The notes below the pieces were generated by a model. The model did no database searches, had not been told where the DNA came from, and saw nothing but the letters and a program-made list of their open reading frames with translations. This document shows positions 50,955-59,778 of a DNA stretch of 61,507 nucleotides, one piece after another. The stretch's first letter is position 1. The number at the start of each line of letters is the position of its first letter. Source of the stretch: an uncultured Clostridia bacterium (lineage in GTDB: Bacteria; Bacillota; Clostridia; Christensenellales; Borkfalkiaceae); NCBI GenBank assembly GCA_947625605.1, contig CANQOY010000007.1, positions 1-61,507 on the forward strand, in the 5' to 3' direction. The translations under genes were made by a program, and so were the position numbers.

Positions 50955-52143
50955 TGCCCAAGAGCTCCGTGATCCTGCGGCAGGCTTCGGCCGTGTTTTC
51001 ATGCGTCCCGAAGGCGGTGAGGCGGAAGAAGCCCTCGCCGCTCCTTCCGAATCCGCTCCCCGGAGTACCGACCACCTTTGCGTTTTCGAGAAGATAATCG
51101 AAGAATTGCCAGCTCGTCATGCCCTCGGGGCACTTCATCCAGAGATAGGGCGAATTTTTCCCGCCCGTGTACCATATGCCGAGCGCGTCGAGGCAGCCCG
51201 CGATCATTTTTGCGTTCTCGCGGTAATAGGCGATGTTTGCGGCGATCTGCCGTTCCCCCTCCTCGGTAAACACGGCCGCGGCGCCCATCTGCGTGATATA
51301 GGAGACGCCGTTGAATTTCGTCGTCTGCCTGCGCGCCCAAAGGCGGTTGAGGGAAACGCCGCCGCGTTCGAGCTCCTTGGGTACGACGGTGTAACCGCAG
51401 CGCACGCCCGTGAAGCCCGCCGTCTTGGAATAGGAAGAGATCTCGATCGCGCACTCCTTTGCGCCCTCCACCTCGAAGATGCTGCGGGGCAGAGCGGGAT
51501 CGGAGACGAAGTGTTCGTACGCCGCGTCGAAGAGGATCACGGCGTCGTTAGACCTCGCATAGGCCACCCATGCCCGAAGTTGCTCCTTCGTATACACTGC
51601 GCCCGTGGGGTTGTTGGGAGAACAGATATAGATGATATCCGCCTTGATCTCATCATTCGGCATGGGCAGAAACCCGTTCTCCTCCGTCGCGCAGGAGAAG
51701 AGGATCTTCCGCCCCGCCATGATGTTTGCGTCCACATAGGCGGGATAGACAGGGTCGGGAATGAGGACGACGTTGTCCTCCGAGAAGATATCGAGAATGT
51801 TCCCGAGGTCGCATTTCGCGCCGTCCGAAATGAAGATCTCCTCCCGCCCGAGCGATACGCCCTTGCGGGCATACGCGGCCGCGACGGAGTCGATCAGGTT
51901 GGGGTATCCGTAGCGCGTTGCGTCGGGGCCGTATCCCTTAAAGGAGGCCCCTTTCGACATATCGTCCACGGCGCGGTGCATCGCTTCGATGATGACGGGC
52001 GCCAGGGGAAGCGTGACGTCCCCGATGGAGAGTTTGATGATCTTCTCCCCGGGATGCCTTTCCTGATAGGCGGCCACCTTGGAGGCGACGAGCGGGAAGA
52101 GATAGCTCTCTTTGAGGTTGAGATGATTTTCGTTGATCTTCAT
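50941..52143 (-). CDS. dapL: LL-diaminopimelate aminotransferase DapL
   Basis: 400 residues from ATG 52143. It converts tetrahydrodipicolinate directly to LL-DAP, the short DAP route. KINENHLNLKESYLFP at the N-terminus, SIGDVTLPL, the PLP-stacking and Asn region SPNNPTGAVY near 178, and the PLP-Lys in SYSKTAGFTG near 240 are visible. DapF, encoded two genes upstream, gives meso-DAP for MurE. The gene follows pyrG by 67 bases in the purA operon. Confidence 0.95.
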   Translation of the reverse strand: MKINENHLNLKESYLFPLVASKVAAYQERHPGEKIIKLSIGDVTLPLAPVIIEAMHRAVDDMSKGASFKGYGPDATRYGYPNLIDSVAAAYARKGVSLGREEIFISDGAKCDLGNILDIFSEDNVVLIPDPVYPAYVDANIMAGRKILFSCATEENGFLPMPNDEIKADIIYICSPNNPTGAVYTKEQLRAWVAYARSNDAVILFDAAYEHFVSDPALPRSIFEVEGAKECAIEISSYSKTAGFTGVRCGYTVVPKELERGGVSLNRLWARRQTTKFNGVSYITQMGAAAVFTEEGERQIAANIAYYRENAKMIAGCLDALGIWYTGGKNSPYLWMKCPEGMTSWQFFDYLLENAKVVGTPGSGFGRSGEGFFRLTAFGTHENTAEACRRITELLGNAKS

Positions 52144-52210
52144 GAGTCTGATACTCCTTTCCTCTTTTTCGGCCCTTGCGGAGCCGTTGTTCAAGCCGAT
52201 GAAAGACGGA

Positions 52211-53812
52211 TCAGTCCTTCCCGGCGTAGTGCAGCGATGCGCGGATAAACTCGCGGAAGAGCGGGTGCGCGCTGTTGGGGCGCGATTTGAACTCGGGGTG
52301 GAACTGCACGGCGACGAAAAAGTCGTTGGAGTCGATCTCCACGGCCTCCACCAGAGCTCCGTCCGGAGAAGTTCCCGCGATGGTCATGCCGTGCTTTTCA
52401 ATGGCCTCGCGGTATTCGTTGTTGAATTCGAAGCGGTGGCGGTGACGCTCGCGGATGAGATCGCAGCCGTACGCCGCCTTCATCCGCTCTCCGATCACGG
52501 CGCAGGGATACGCCCCGAGCCGCATCGTGCCGCCCATCTTGACGCCGTACTGATCGGGCATGAGATCGATGACGGAGTGCTTCCCCTCCGGGCAGAACTC
52601 GGAAGAGTTCGCGTCCGCAATGCCGAGCACGTTGCGCGCAAATTCGATGACCGCAACGTGCATGCCGAGGCAGAGCCCGAGGTAGGGAATGTTGCGCTCG
52701 CGCGCGTATCTGCACGCCGCGATCTTGCCCTCGACGCCGCGCGACCCGAATCCTCCCGGAACGAGGATCCCGTCCGCACCGCCGAGCAGCTGCTCCGCGT
52801 TGTGCTCGGTGAGTTTCTCCGTATCCACCCACTCGATCTCCACCTTGGTATCCGTCTCATAGCCTGCGTGCGCAAGCGCTTCGGCGACGGAGAGATAGGC
52901 GTCGTGAAGCTGCACGTATTTCCCGCAAAGTGCGATTTTGACCGTCTTACTGCGGGCATGGATACGGGCAAGCATCTCTTCCCACTCCGCCGTGTCGATC
53001 TGCCTCGGGTCGAGCCGCAGGATATTGCACACCGTGGAAGAGAGGCCGCTCCGTTCGAGCATCATGGGCGCCTCGTACAGCACGGGCACCGTGAGATTCT
53101 CGATGCAGCACTCGGGTTTGACGTTGCAGAACATGGCGATCTTCTCGCGGATGGACTCGGGCATGGGTTCGTCCACGCGGGCCACGATGATATCCGGGGA
53201 GATGCCCATCCCCTGCAATTCCTTCACGGAGTGCTGGGTCGGCTTGCTCTTGAATTCGCACGAGCCCGAAATGTAGGGCACCAGCGTGACGTGGATGAAA
53301 CAGCAGTTTTCCCGCCCCACCTCGCGTGCGACCTGACGGATCGCCTCCAAAAAGGGTTGGCTCTCGATGTCGCCCGTCGTGCCGCCGATCTCCGTGATGA
53401 CGATCTCGGCGCCCGCGCTGCGGCCGACCTGATAGATGAAGGACTTGATCTCGTTCGTGATATGCGGGATGACCTGCACCGTTTGGCCGAGATATTCCCC
53501 CGCGCGCTCCTTGGTGAGCACGTTCCAATAGACTTTGCCCGTCGTGAGGTTGGAAAATTGATTGAGGTTTTCGTCGATGAAGCGCTCGTAGTGGCCGAGA
53601 TCGAGATCGGTCTCCGCGCCGTCCTCCGTGACGAACACTTCCCCGTGCTGGTACGGGCTCATCGTGCCGGGGTCGATATTGATATAGGGATCGAGCTTCT
53701 GCGAGGCGACCTTGTAGCCGCGCATTTTGAGAAGCCTGCCGAGGGAGGCCGCCGTGATCCCCTTTCCGAGGCCCGAGACGACGCCGCCCGTCACAAAAAT
53801 ATACTTCGTCAT
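52211..53812 (-). CDS. pyrG: CTP synthase PyrG
   Basis: 533 residues. The N-terminal synthetase domain has [23 protein letters not shown] (ends: KYIFVTGG to TAASLG) with the P-loop, and [21 protein letters not shown] region. The C-terminal class I glutamine amidotransferase has [11 protein letters not shown] (oxyanion), the nucleophile Cys in GLCLGMH near 380, and the His-Glu pair in [10 protein letters not shown] near 513. It makes CTP from UTP and glutamine, and CTP also feeds the IspD/TarI-type enzymes. Intact. It follows dapF by 21 bases. Confidence 0.98.
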   Translation of the reverse strand: MTKYIFVTGGVVSGLGKGITAASLGRLLKMRGYKVASQKLDPYINIDPGTMSPYQHGEVFVTEDGAETDLDLGHYERFIDENLNQFSNLTTGKVYWNVLTKERAGEYLGQTVQVIPHITNEIKSFIYQVGRSAGAEIVITEIGGTTGDIESQPFLEAIRQVAREVGRENCCFIHVTLVPYISGSCEFKSKPTQHSVKELQGMGISPDIIVARVDEPMPESIREKIAMFCNVKPECCIENLTVPVLYEAPMMLERSGLSSTVCNILRLDPRQIDTAEWEEMLARIHARSKTVKIALCGKYVQLHDAYLSVAEALAHAGYETDTKVEIEWVDTEKLTEHNAEQLLGGADGILVPGGFGSRGVEGKIAACRYARERNIPYLGLCLGMHVAVIEFARNVLGIADANSSEFCPEGKHSVIDLMPDQYGVKMGGTMRLGAYPCAVIGERMKAAYGCDLIRERHRHRFEFNNEYREAIEKHGMTIAGTSPDGALVEAVEIDSNDFFVAVQFHPEFKSRPNSAHPLFREFIRASLHYAGKD

Positions 53813-53833
53813 AACTCCTTACCCATGCCCTTT

Positions 53834-54691
53834 TCAGAACTTCACAAAGCCCGCAAAGGCGATTTCGGCGGGACCCGTCATGAGCACGGTCTTTCCCGTG
53901 TAGACGATCCCGAGCTCTCCGCCGCGAAGGCGGACGGTGATCTCTGCGTCCCGATCGCAGTCGCCGTTGAGAACGGCCGCGACCGCCGCGGCGCACGCAC
54001 CCGTTCCGCATGCCCACGTCTCCCCGCTGCCGCGCTCCCATACGCGCATTTTGAGAACGTTGCGGCAAAGCGCCTGCACGAACTCCGTGTTGACGCGGTC
54101 GGGAAAGGCGGGATGCGACTCGAACTGCGGCCCGAGCGTCCCGAGATCGAGCGCGTCGGGATCGCCGCCGAGGACGACGCAGTGCGGGTTGCCCATGGAG
54201 AGGCAGGTCACGCGGTATTCGGCGCCTCCCACGGTGAGCGGACGGGAGACGACGCGCCTTCCGTCAAAGAGGGCGGGGATCCGCGCGGGCGCAAAGACGG
54301 GCCTGCCCATGTCTACGCGAAGGGCGAGGGCCTCCGTTCTGCGCCGATTCGTCTTTACGACCTCGACTGCCTTGATCCCCGCTTTGGTCTCGATGGTCAA
54401 ATTCTTTTTGCGGAGCCCGCGCACGTCATAGAGATATTTCCCCACGCAGCGGATGGCGTTCCCGCACATCTTCCCCTCGCTGCCGTCCGCGTTGAACATC
54501 CGCATTCGCGCATCTGCCTTCCCGCTCCGCAGGATGAGCACGATCCCATCCCCGCCGACGGAAAAACGGCGTTCGGAAAGTTTCCGCGCCGCGGCGGACG
54601 GATTGGGCAGAGTGGTATCGAAACAGTCAAAATACAGATAATCGTTGCCGATGCCGTGCATTTTGACGAAAGAGCGGATGGTGCGTTCCAT
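53834..54691 (-). CDS. dapF: Diaminopimelate epimerase DapF
   Basis: 285 residues from ATG 54691, 1 base after the purA stop (TAATATG). It interconverts LL- and meso-DAP. The first catalytic Cys is in GKMCGNAIRC near residue 73, and the second is in WACGTGACAAAVAA near 223. FVKMHGIGNDYLYFD at the N-terminus and the MGNPHCVV motif near 160 are standard. No Shine-Dalgarno is clear, so translation is probably coupled to purA. Confidence 0.96.
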   Translation of the reverse strand: MERTIRSFVKMHGIGNDYLYFDCFDTTLPNPSAAARKLSERRFSVGGDGIVLILRSGKADARMRMFNADGSEGKMCGNAIRCVGKYLYDVRGLRKKNLTIETKAGIKAVEVVKTNRRRTEALALRVDMGRPVFAPARIPALFDGRRVVSRPLTVGGAEYRVTCLSMGNPHCVVLGGDPDALDLGTLGPQFESHPAFPDRVNTEFVQALCRNVLKMRVWERGSGETWACGTGACAAAVAAVLNGDCDRDAEITVRLRGGELGIVYTGKTVLMTGPAEIAFAGFVKF

Positions 54692-54692
54692 A

Positions 54693-55967
54693 TTATTTGA
54701 GTTTGATGACGGCGTCCCGTTCCGCGCCGACGGCGACATAGGTGATATTGCATCCGCACGCCTCTTCGATGAAGGCGATGTAATCGAGCGCCTCGCGGGG
54801 CAGATCCTCCCGCCTGCGGCACTTGGAGATATCGCAGCCCCAGCCTTTCAGGGTGCGGAGCACGGGCTTGCACTTTTCCAGCAGGTCCGGATAGGGAAAT
54901 TCGCGGAGGATCTCGCCCTCGCATTCATACGCGACGCAGACCTCGATCTCGTCGTAGATGGAGAGAATGTCGAGCTTGGTCAGGACGACTTCGTCCGCGC
55001 CCTGACAGCGGATGCCGTAGGAGGAGGCGACCGCGTCGAATGGCCCGACCCTGCGCGGTCTGCCCGTCGCCGCGCCGTATTCGCCGCCCGCGGCGCGCAA
55101 TTTTTCCGCCTTTTCGCCAAAATATTCCGCCGTGAACGGGCCTTCCCCCACGCAGGTGGAGTACGCCTTCATGACGCCGATGGAGCGATCGAGCTTCAAG
55201 TCGGGAACGCCCGCGCCGATGGGTGCATAGGCCGCGATCGTCGAGGAGCTCGAAGTGTAGGGATAGATGCCGTAATCGATGTCGCGGAGTGCGCCGAGCT
55301 GCGCCTCGAACATGATCTTCTTGCCCGCGGCCGCCGCCTCGTGCAGGTAGCGCCCGACATCGCAAATATATTCGCGGAGCGGATCGCCGTATTCTTTGAG
55401 ATAGGCAAACGTCTCCTCCGCCGTGATCGGCGCGCCGCCGTACCCGCCGCAAACGGTGAGGTTCTTCCATTCGACGATCTCCTCCACCCGTTCACGGAGG
55501 CGCGCGCAGTGGAGCAGATCCCCCATGCGGAACGCCTTCTTCATGTATTTATCGGCATACACGGGAGCGATGCCCCTGCGCGTGGAGCCGAACTTTTTCT
55601 CGGCAAGGCGCTCTTCTTCGAGACAGTCGAGAAGGACATGGTACGGCATCGTGATGACGGCTCTGTCGCTGATTTTGAGATTTTCGGGCGTGATCTTCAC
55701 CCCCGCCGCGCGCAGGCGCGCCATCTCTCCGCTGAGGTGCCTGATGTCAACGACCATTCCCGCGCCGAGCACATTGACGACGTTTTCCCGCAGGATCCCC
55801 GAGGGAAGCAAATTGAGAATGAACTTCCCCCGCTCGTTGATGACGGTGTGGCCCGCATTGTTGCCGCCCTGATAGCGGCAGACGACGTCGTACTCCTCGG
55901 AGAGAAGATCCACCATCTTGCCCTTTCCTTCATCTCCCCAATTGATCCCGCAAACCGATGTCAGCAT
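54693..55967 (-). CDS. purA: Adenylosuccinate synthetase PurA
   Basis: 424 residues. It joins IMP and aspartate using GTP, the first step to AMP. GINWGDEGKGKMVDLLS (P-loop-like) is at 7-23, the catalytic His in NAGHTV near 40, QLGALRDIDYGIYPYTSSS near 222 (quoted by function: the IMP loop), and TGRPRRVGPFD near 300. Length and motifs are normal. It is first in the purA-dapF-pyrG-dapL-malQ-mscL operon, behind a strong promoter and an approximately 55-base leader with a TTTTTC / GAAAAA hairpin. Confidence 0.97.
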   Translation of the reverse strand: MLTSVCGINWGDEGKGKMVDLLSEEYDVVCRYQGGNNAGHTVINERGKFILNLLPSGILRENVVNVLGAGMVVDIRHLSGEMARLRAAGVKITPENLKISDRAVITMPYHVLLDCLEEERLAEKKFGSTRRGIAPVYADKYMKKAFRMGDLLHCARLRERVEEIVEWKNLTVCGGYGGAPITAEETFAYLKEYGDPLREYICDVGRYLHEAAAAGKKIMFEAQLGALRDIDYGIYPYTSSSSTIAAYAPIGAGVPDLKLDRSIGVMKAYSTCVGEGPFTAEYFGEKAEKLRAAGGEYGAATGRPRRVGPFDAVASSYGIRCQGADEVVLTKLDILSIYDEIEVCVAYECEGEILREFPYPDLLEKCKPVLRTLKGWGCDISKCRRREDLPREALDYIAFIEEACGCNITYVAVGAERDAVIKLK

Positions 55968-56029
55968 TCCGTTCTCCTACCCGAGCGTCTCCGGTTTTTC
56001 CCGAAAAACGCCCAAGATAATTACGTTCT

Positions 56030-56059
56030 ATTATACTATGATACGGGCGGGCTTGTCAA
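56030..56059 (-). promoter_or_regulatory. SigA-type promoter of the purA operon
   Basis: On the minus strand, TTGACA (56054-56059), an 18-base spacer and TATAAT (56030-56035), both hexamers perfect. Confidence 0.85.
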
Positions 56060-56183
56060 GCCTTGTAAGCGTGAAAAAAAGATTTTCCTCCCCCGCGGGG
56101 AGAGAGGACCGCCGCCCGCGCCGAAAAAAAGGGAAGAACGTGCATTTTTTGCGCCGCATTTCCATAAAATCTTTCGGTTGGGG

Positions 56184-56212
56184 TTGACAAACGGGAATTT
56201 AAGGTATACAAT
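56184..56212 (+). promoter_or_regulatory. SigA-type promoter of the NUDIX gene
   Basis: TTGACA (56184-56189), a 17-base spacer and TACAAT (56207-56212), 31 bases before the ATG. Confidence 0.82.
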
Positions 56213-56243
56213 AATATGAAAACCGATAAGGGAGGAGAACAGG

Positions 56244-56735
56244 ATGTATTGCAGAGATTGCGGCAAGAAACTTGGGCTCCGGTTTCTTGCAAATGAGGGG
56301 CTGGTCCCCTACTGCGACGGATGCGGCAAATTCAAGTTCCCCTTCTTCCCTGTGGCCGTTTCGATGGTCGTCGTGAACCGAGAAGAAAACCGCATTCTTC
56401 TCGCCAAACATGTGGGCGACGAGGACTTCAAGCTGTTTGCGGGCTACATCAAGAAGGGCGAAAGCGCGGAGAAGGCGATCCCCCGCGAATTGAAAGAGGA
56501 GACGAGCCTCGCCGCCGTCAAGTGGAAATACCTCGGCTCGCGCTATCACGAGGCGAAGGATATTCTCATGCTCGGATTTTTGGTCGTTGCCGAGGACGGG
56601 CAGATCACCCTCAACGAAGAGGTCGAGGAGGCCCGTTGGTGCAACGCCGAAGAGGCGAAGGAGATCATCCGGAAGCATTCGGTCGCAGAACTTTTCCTGA
56701 ATTCCGCGATCGCGGAACTCGGAAGAAAGAGGTAA
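56244..56735 (+). CDS. NUDIX hydrolase with zinc ribbon
   Basis: 163 residues. An N-terminal zinc ribbon (CRDC at 3-6 and CDGC at 24-27) is followed by a NUDIX domain with the box GYIKKGESAEKAIPRELKEET (GX5EX7REUXEE) at about 73-93. The arrangement resembles the NudC/NADH pyrophosphatase group, but the SQPWPFPxS specificity motif is not obvious (KFPFFPVAVSM occurs instead). It may hydrolyse NAD(H), capped RNA or another nucleoside diphosphate. GGGAGGAG precedes the ATG. Monocistronic. Confidence 0.9.
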   Translation: MYCRDCGKKLGLRFLANEGLVPYCDGCGKFKFPFFPVAVSMVVVNREENRILLAKHVGDEDFKLFAGYIKKGESAEKAIPRELKEETSLAAVKWKYLGSRYHEAKDILMLGFLVVAEDGQITLNEEVEEARWCNAEEAKEIIRKHSVAELFLNSAIAELGRKR

Positions 56736-56739
56736 TTTG

Positions 56740-56774
56740 AAAGGGCTCTCCGCTTGGATGCGGGGAGCCCTTTT
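56740..56774. terminator. Bidirectional terminator between NUDIX and yebC
   Basis: Stem AAAGGGCTCTCCGC / GCGGGGAGCCCTTTT with a 6-base loop. T tracts are on both strands, so it can end both the plus-strand NUDIX gene and the minus-strand yebC transcript. Confidence 0.9.
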
Positions 56775-56788
56775 GGGATGGATCGCTT

Positions 56789-57529
56789 TTAATCTTCTTC
56801 GTCCTCTTCGGGAAGATCGACGTTGTGGTAGACGTCCTGTACGTCGTCGTTCTCTTCGAGCTTTTCGAGCATCTTGCGGAAGAGTTCGAGCTTTTCACCT
56901 TCGAGGGTGATCTTGTTCTGCGGGATCATGGAGATCTCGGCTTGCAGGAAGGTGAGCCCTTTCGCTTCAAGATACCCTCTCACCGCAGAAAACGCGGCGG
57001 GAGCGGTATAGATCTCGAAGGCGTCCTCGGCGGCCACGACGTCGTCCGCACCCGCCTCGATGGCATACTCGGTGACGGTGTCCTCATCGAGCCCGGGCGT
57101 GCGTTCCACGACGATGTAGCCCTTCGTATCGAACATGTACGAGACGCTGCCCGTCATGCCCAGCGAGCCGCCGCACTTCGACATGATCGCGCGCACATCG
57201 CCCGCGGTGCGGTTGTTGTTATCCGTGAGCGTCGTGACGATGACCGCCGCGCCGCCCGCGCCATACCCCTCGTAGGTGAGCTCCTTGAAGTCTCTGTCGC
57301 CGAGTTCGCCCGCGGCCTTCTTGATGGAGCGCTCGATATTGTCGTTGGGCATGTTCGCCGCCTTGGCCTTGGCGATGACGTCGGCGAGCTTGGAATTGGT
57401 GGAGGGATTGGGGTTGCCCTTTGCCGCGACGGCGATCTCCCTGCCGATCTTGGTGAAGAGACGTCCGCGCGCGGCGTCCGCCTTGCCCTTCTTTGCCTGT
57501 ATGTTATGCCATTTGCTGTGACCTGACAT
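56789..57529 (-). CDS. yebC: YebC/PmpR family protein
   Basis: 246 residues. SGHSKWHNIQAKKGKADAARG (ends: SGHSKW to ADAARG) and KLADVIAKAKAANMPNDNIERSI (ends: KLADVI to NIERSI) are family signatures, as is YEGYGAGGAAVIV. YebC proteins bind DNA or ribosomes; recent work links members to relief of ribosome stalling at proline runs. An acidic C-terminus (LPEEDEED) is typical. It lies 69 bases after trmH on the same strand and is the last gene of the infC-rplT-trmH-yebC run. Confidence 0.95.
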   Translation of the reverse strand: MSGHSKWHNIQAKKGKADAARGRLFTKIGREIAVAAKGNPNPSTNSKLADVIAKAKAANMPNDNIERSIKKAAGELGDRDFKELTYEGYGAGGAAVIVTTLTDNNNRTAGDVRAIMSKCGGSLGMTGSVSYMFDTKGYIVVERTPGLDEDTVTEYAIEAGADDVVAAEDAFEIYTAPAAFSAVRGYLEAKGLTFLQAEISMIPQNKITLEGEKLELFRKMLEKLEENDDVQDVYHNVDLPEEDEED

Positions 57530-57598
57530 ATGATTACCTCCGTTTGAATTGGTTTTGAGGTCCGCACGCCATGACGGCGTCCGGCCCGATCGACATGG

Positions 57599-58354
57599 TC
57601 ATTTTTTCAACAAATACATCAGAATTCCCGCCGAGACCGCGGCGTTGAGGCTCTCCATCCGCTCCATCGGGATCCCGACGGTCAGATCCGCCCTGCCGCG
57701 CACGATTTCCGAGAGGCCGTTCCCCTCGTTGCCGATCGCGATGCAGAATTTTTCGGGCGGGACGACGGAAAAGACGTTCTCCCCGCCCATATCCGCCGCG
57801 ATCAGGGGCACGCCCCCGAGCGCGCGCAGGATCTCCTCTTCGCTCCCGAACATGAGCTTGGTATAAAACACGCCGCTCATGCTGGCCCGCACGCTCTTGG
57901 GAGAGTACGGATCCGCGCAACCTGCGAGATAGATCTCCTTATAGCCCGCCGCAGCGGCCGTCCGTATGACGGCGCCCACGTTGGCGGGATCGGCGAGCCC
58001 GTCGAGGAGCAGACAGCTCCCTTGCGGGGGTTCGAGCGCGGGCTGCGGGATCTTCACTTCGGCGACGACGCCCTGCGGCGTCTTTTCGTCGGAGACCGAA
58101 CGGAACGCGTCCTCGCCGAGCAATAAGACGGCGGAGCCGAGCCTGTCCTCAAAAAGGGAGGCTTCGGTAGGCGCAGGGCGTTCATTGCCTGCGAGCAGGG
58201 CGATCCGCACGATCTCCATGCCGCTGTCCATGCACTCGCGGAGCATCTTGCCGCCTTCGACGAGAAAGGTCCCCCGCTCCCGCCGCCCTTTCTTTTCTTT
58301 GAGGGAGGCGAGCTCTTTGACTGCGGGATTGTGTTTGGAAGTGATGACCGTCAT
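57599..58354 (-). CDS. TrmH/SpoU family RNA methyltransferase
   Basis: 251 residues from ATG 58354. The N-terminal substrate-binding domain (TSKHNPAVKELASLKEKKGR, then FLVEGGKMLRE) precedes the SPOUT knot. SPOUT motifs are LDGLADPANVGAVIRTAAA (motif 1, near 117), AIGNEGNGLS (motif 2, near 205) and IPMERMESLNAAVSAGIL (motif 3, near 226; each quoted up to its core). It 2'-O-methylates rRNA or tRNA; the target is not clear. Its ATG lies 3 bases after the T tract of the rplT terminator, and no independent ribosome site is visible. Confidence 0.92.
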   Translation of the reverse strand: MTVITSKHNPAVKELASLKEKKGRRERGTFLVEGGKMLRECMDSGMEIVRIALLAGNERPAPTEASLFEDRLGSAVLLLGEDAFRSVSDEKTPQGVVAEVKIPQPALEPPQGSCLLLDGLADPANVGAVIRTAAAAGYKEIYLAGCADPYSPKSVRASMSGVFYTKLMFGSEEEILRALGGVPLIAADMGGENVFSVVPPEKFCIAIGNEGNGLSEIVRGRADLTVGIPMERMESLNAAVSAGILMYLLKK

Positions 58355-58357
58355 GAC

Positions 58358-58385
58358 AAAAAAGCCTTTCTCGGAAAGGCTTTTT
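58358..58385 (-). terminator. Terminator after rplT
   Basis: On the minus strand, stem AAAAAGCCTTTC / GAAAGGCTTTTT with a short loop and T tract. It separates rplT from trmH, with trmH's start codon directly after it. The stem contains an AAAGG that could be trmH's only ribosome-binding sequence. Confidence 0.85.
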
Positions 58386-58391
58386 ATCCCG

Positions 58392-58742
58392 TTAAAGCGC
58401 GGCTTTCGCCTTCTCGCAGACCGCGGCAAAGGCGGCTGCGTCGGAGACGGCGAGATCGGCGAGCACCTTGCGGTTGAGCTCTACGCCGGCCACTTTGAGC
58501 CCGTGCATGAGCTTGGAATAGGAAAGCCCGTTCTCGCGGGCGCCCGCGTTGATCCTCGCGATCCACAAACTGCGCATATCGCGCTTGCGGCGCTTTCTGC
58601 CGACATAGGCGTATTGCAGCGACTTCATCACCGCCTGACGGGCGATGCGGTAGTTCTTGCTCTTGCAACCGAAGTAACCCTTCGCGAGCCTGAAAATTTT
58701 TCTGCGCTTCTTGACTGCGTTGACTGCTCTCTTGACTCTCAT
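58392..58742 (-). CDS. rplT: 50S ribosomal protein L20
   Basis: 116 residues, basic and helical. The N-terminus [25 protein letters not shown] (ends: MRVKRA to KGYFG), then [23 protein letters not shown] (ends: RDMRSL to GLSYS), is typical. It binds 23S rRNA early in 50S assembly and in Bacillota represses its own operon by binding the infC leader. It follows rpmI by 15 bases. Confidence 0.98.
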   Translation of the reverse strand: MRVKRAVNAVKKRRKIFRLAKGYFGCKSKNYRIARQAVMKSLQYAYVGRKRRKRDMRSLWIARINAGARENGLSYSKLMHGLKVAGVELNRKVLADLAVSDAAAFAAVCEKAKAAL

Positions 58743-58757
58743 TGCCTGTCCCTCCCG

Positions 58758-58958
58758 TTAATCCTTGTAAGGAATCATCTTCTTGACGGTGTTCTCCTGC
58801 GTCACGGAGACGAGGGTGACCTTGCGAAGATTTCTCTTTCTCTTTCTGTTCTTGGTTTCCGCCTTGTGATTCTTACCGCCGTGGGCCCTGTTTACTTTCC
58901 CGGAGCCCGTGAGCCAGAAACGCTTCTTGGAACTGCTGTGCGATTTTTGTTTCGGCAT
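58758..58958 (-). CDS. rpmI: 50S ribosomal protein L35
   Basis: 66 residues. MPKQKSHSSSKKRFWLTGSGKV (ends: MPKQKS to GSGKV) followed by basic NHKAETKNRKRKRNLRK-type sequence matches L35. It lies between infC and rplT, the usual order. It is somewhat unlike the consensus MPKMKTH start but full length. Confidence 0.97.
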   Translation of the reverse strand: MPKQKSHSSSKKRFWLTGSGKVNRAHGGKNHKAETKNRKRKRNLRKVTLVSVTQENTVKKMIPYKD

Positions 58959-59051
58959 ACTGTTTATCCTCCATTTATATGTTTGCTGTTTGATCCCCCG
59001 TGGGGGTGAACGCGGAGCGCGCCCTTGCGGCCGCCGCCCGCGGTGAGAACC

Positions 59052-59573
59052 TCACGCCTTTTTGACGGGGCCGAGGATGAGAATGAGGTTGCGGCCCTCC
59101 ATGTTGAGAGGTTTCTCGATGACGGAGATCTCTTTGAGGGATTCGGCAAAGTTCATGATGACGTCCTTTCCGAGGTTCGCATGCGCCATCTGGCGCCCGC
59201 GGAGACGGATGGTGACTTTCACCTTATTGCCCTGTTCGAGGAACTTCGTCGCCTGCTTGGCCTTGACGTTGAGATCGCCTACGTCGATGGTCATGGAGAG
59301 CTGGACCTCTTTGAGCTCGACGATCTTCTGGTTGCGGCGGTTCTCCTTCTCTTTCTTGGCCTGTTCGAACTTGAATTTGCCGTAGTCCATGATCTTGCAC
59401 ACGGGCGGCACGGCATTCGGAGAGATCTTGACGAGATCGAGTTCCGCCTCCTCGGCGAGGCGCAGAGCCTCGCGCGACGGCATGATGCCGAGCATTTCCC
59501 CCGTGGCGGAGATGACGCGGACCTCGCGGTCCCGGATATCGCCGTTCAACTGCGTTTGATTTTTAACTGCCAT
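59052..59573 (-). CDS. infC: Translation initiation factor IF-3
   Basis: 173 residues from ATG 59573 with GAGAGGAAT upstream (an ordinary ATG, unlike the ATT start of some infC genes). The N-domain has LNGDIRDREVRVISATGEMLGIM (ends: LNGDIR to GEMLGIM), the linker contains KFKFEQAKKEKENRRNQK, and the C-domain has LRGRQMAHANLG. It checks initiator tRNA and the start codon on the 30S subunit. It is preceded by an L20-type attenuator leader. Confidence 0.97.
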   Translation of the reverse strand: MAVKNQTQLNGDIRDREVRVISATGEMLGIMPSREALRLAEEAELDLVKISPNAVPPVCKIMDYGKFKFEQAKKEKENRRNQKIVELKEVQLSMTIDVGDLNVKAKQATKFLEQGNKVKVTIRLRGRQMAHANLGKDVIMNFAESLKEISVIEKPLNMEGRNLILILGPVKKA

Positions 59574-59582
59574 ATTCCTCTC

Positions 59583-59717
59583 AAAAAAATAAACGGGTTT
59601 GCATAGACAAACCCGTTGAATTTTGTTGCGCACGGAGATCCCGTGACATTCGCGGAAAATTCATTGACCCGCACCGCCCTTGCGATCGCGGAGAGAAGGG
59701 TTTACCTCTGCTTGACG
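59583..59717 (-). promoter_or_regulatory. L20-type attenuator leader of infC-rpmI-rplT
   Basis: The leader runs from about 59717 to the infC ATG. Near its end a strong hairpin, AACGGGTTTG / CAAACCCGTT (59592-59617), is followed on the minus strand by TTATTTTTTT, an intrinsic terminator located before the gene. An upstream GTAAACCC (59698-59705) is complementary to the GGGTTTG arm (GGGTTTGT over the first bases), which allows an antiterminator. L20 binding that favours the terminator is the known control of this operon in Bacillus; its operation here is inference. Confidence 0.8.
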
Positions 59718-59723
59718 ATGATA

Positions 59724-59752
59724 ACTATATCACACCGTAACAAACTTGTCAA
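59724..59752 (-). promoter_or_regulatory. SigA-type promoter of infC-rpmI-rplT
   Basis: On the minus strand, TTGACA (59747-59752), a 17-base spacer and TATAGT (59724-59729). Confidence 0.87.
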
Positions 59753-59778
59753 CCTGTTTTGAGGTAGTTTTTCAAAAA

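Noticed and set aside
52133-54700. A very long plus-strand open frame (about 855 codons) antisense to pyrG and dapF
   Set aside because: GC-rich DNA leaves antisense frames open. The minus strand encodes well-conserved PyrG and DapF with all motifs, while the plus-strand product shows no recognisable domain.
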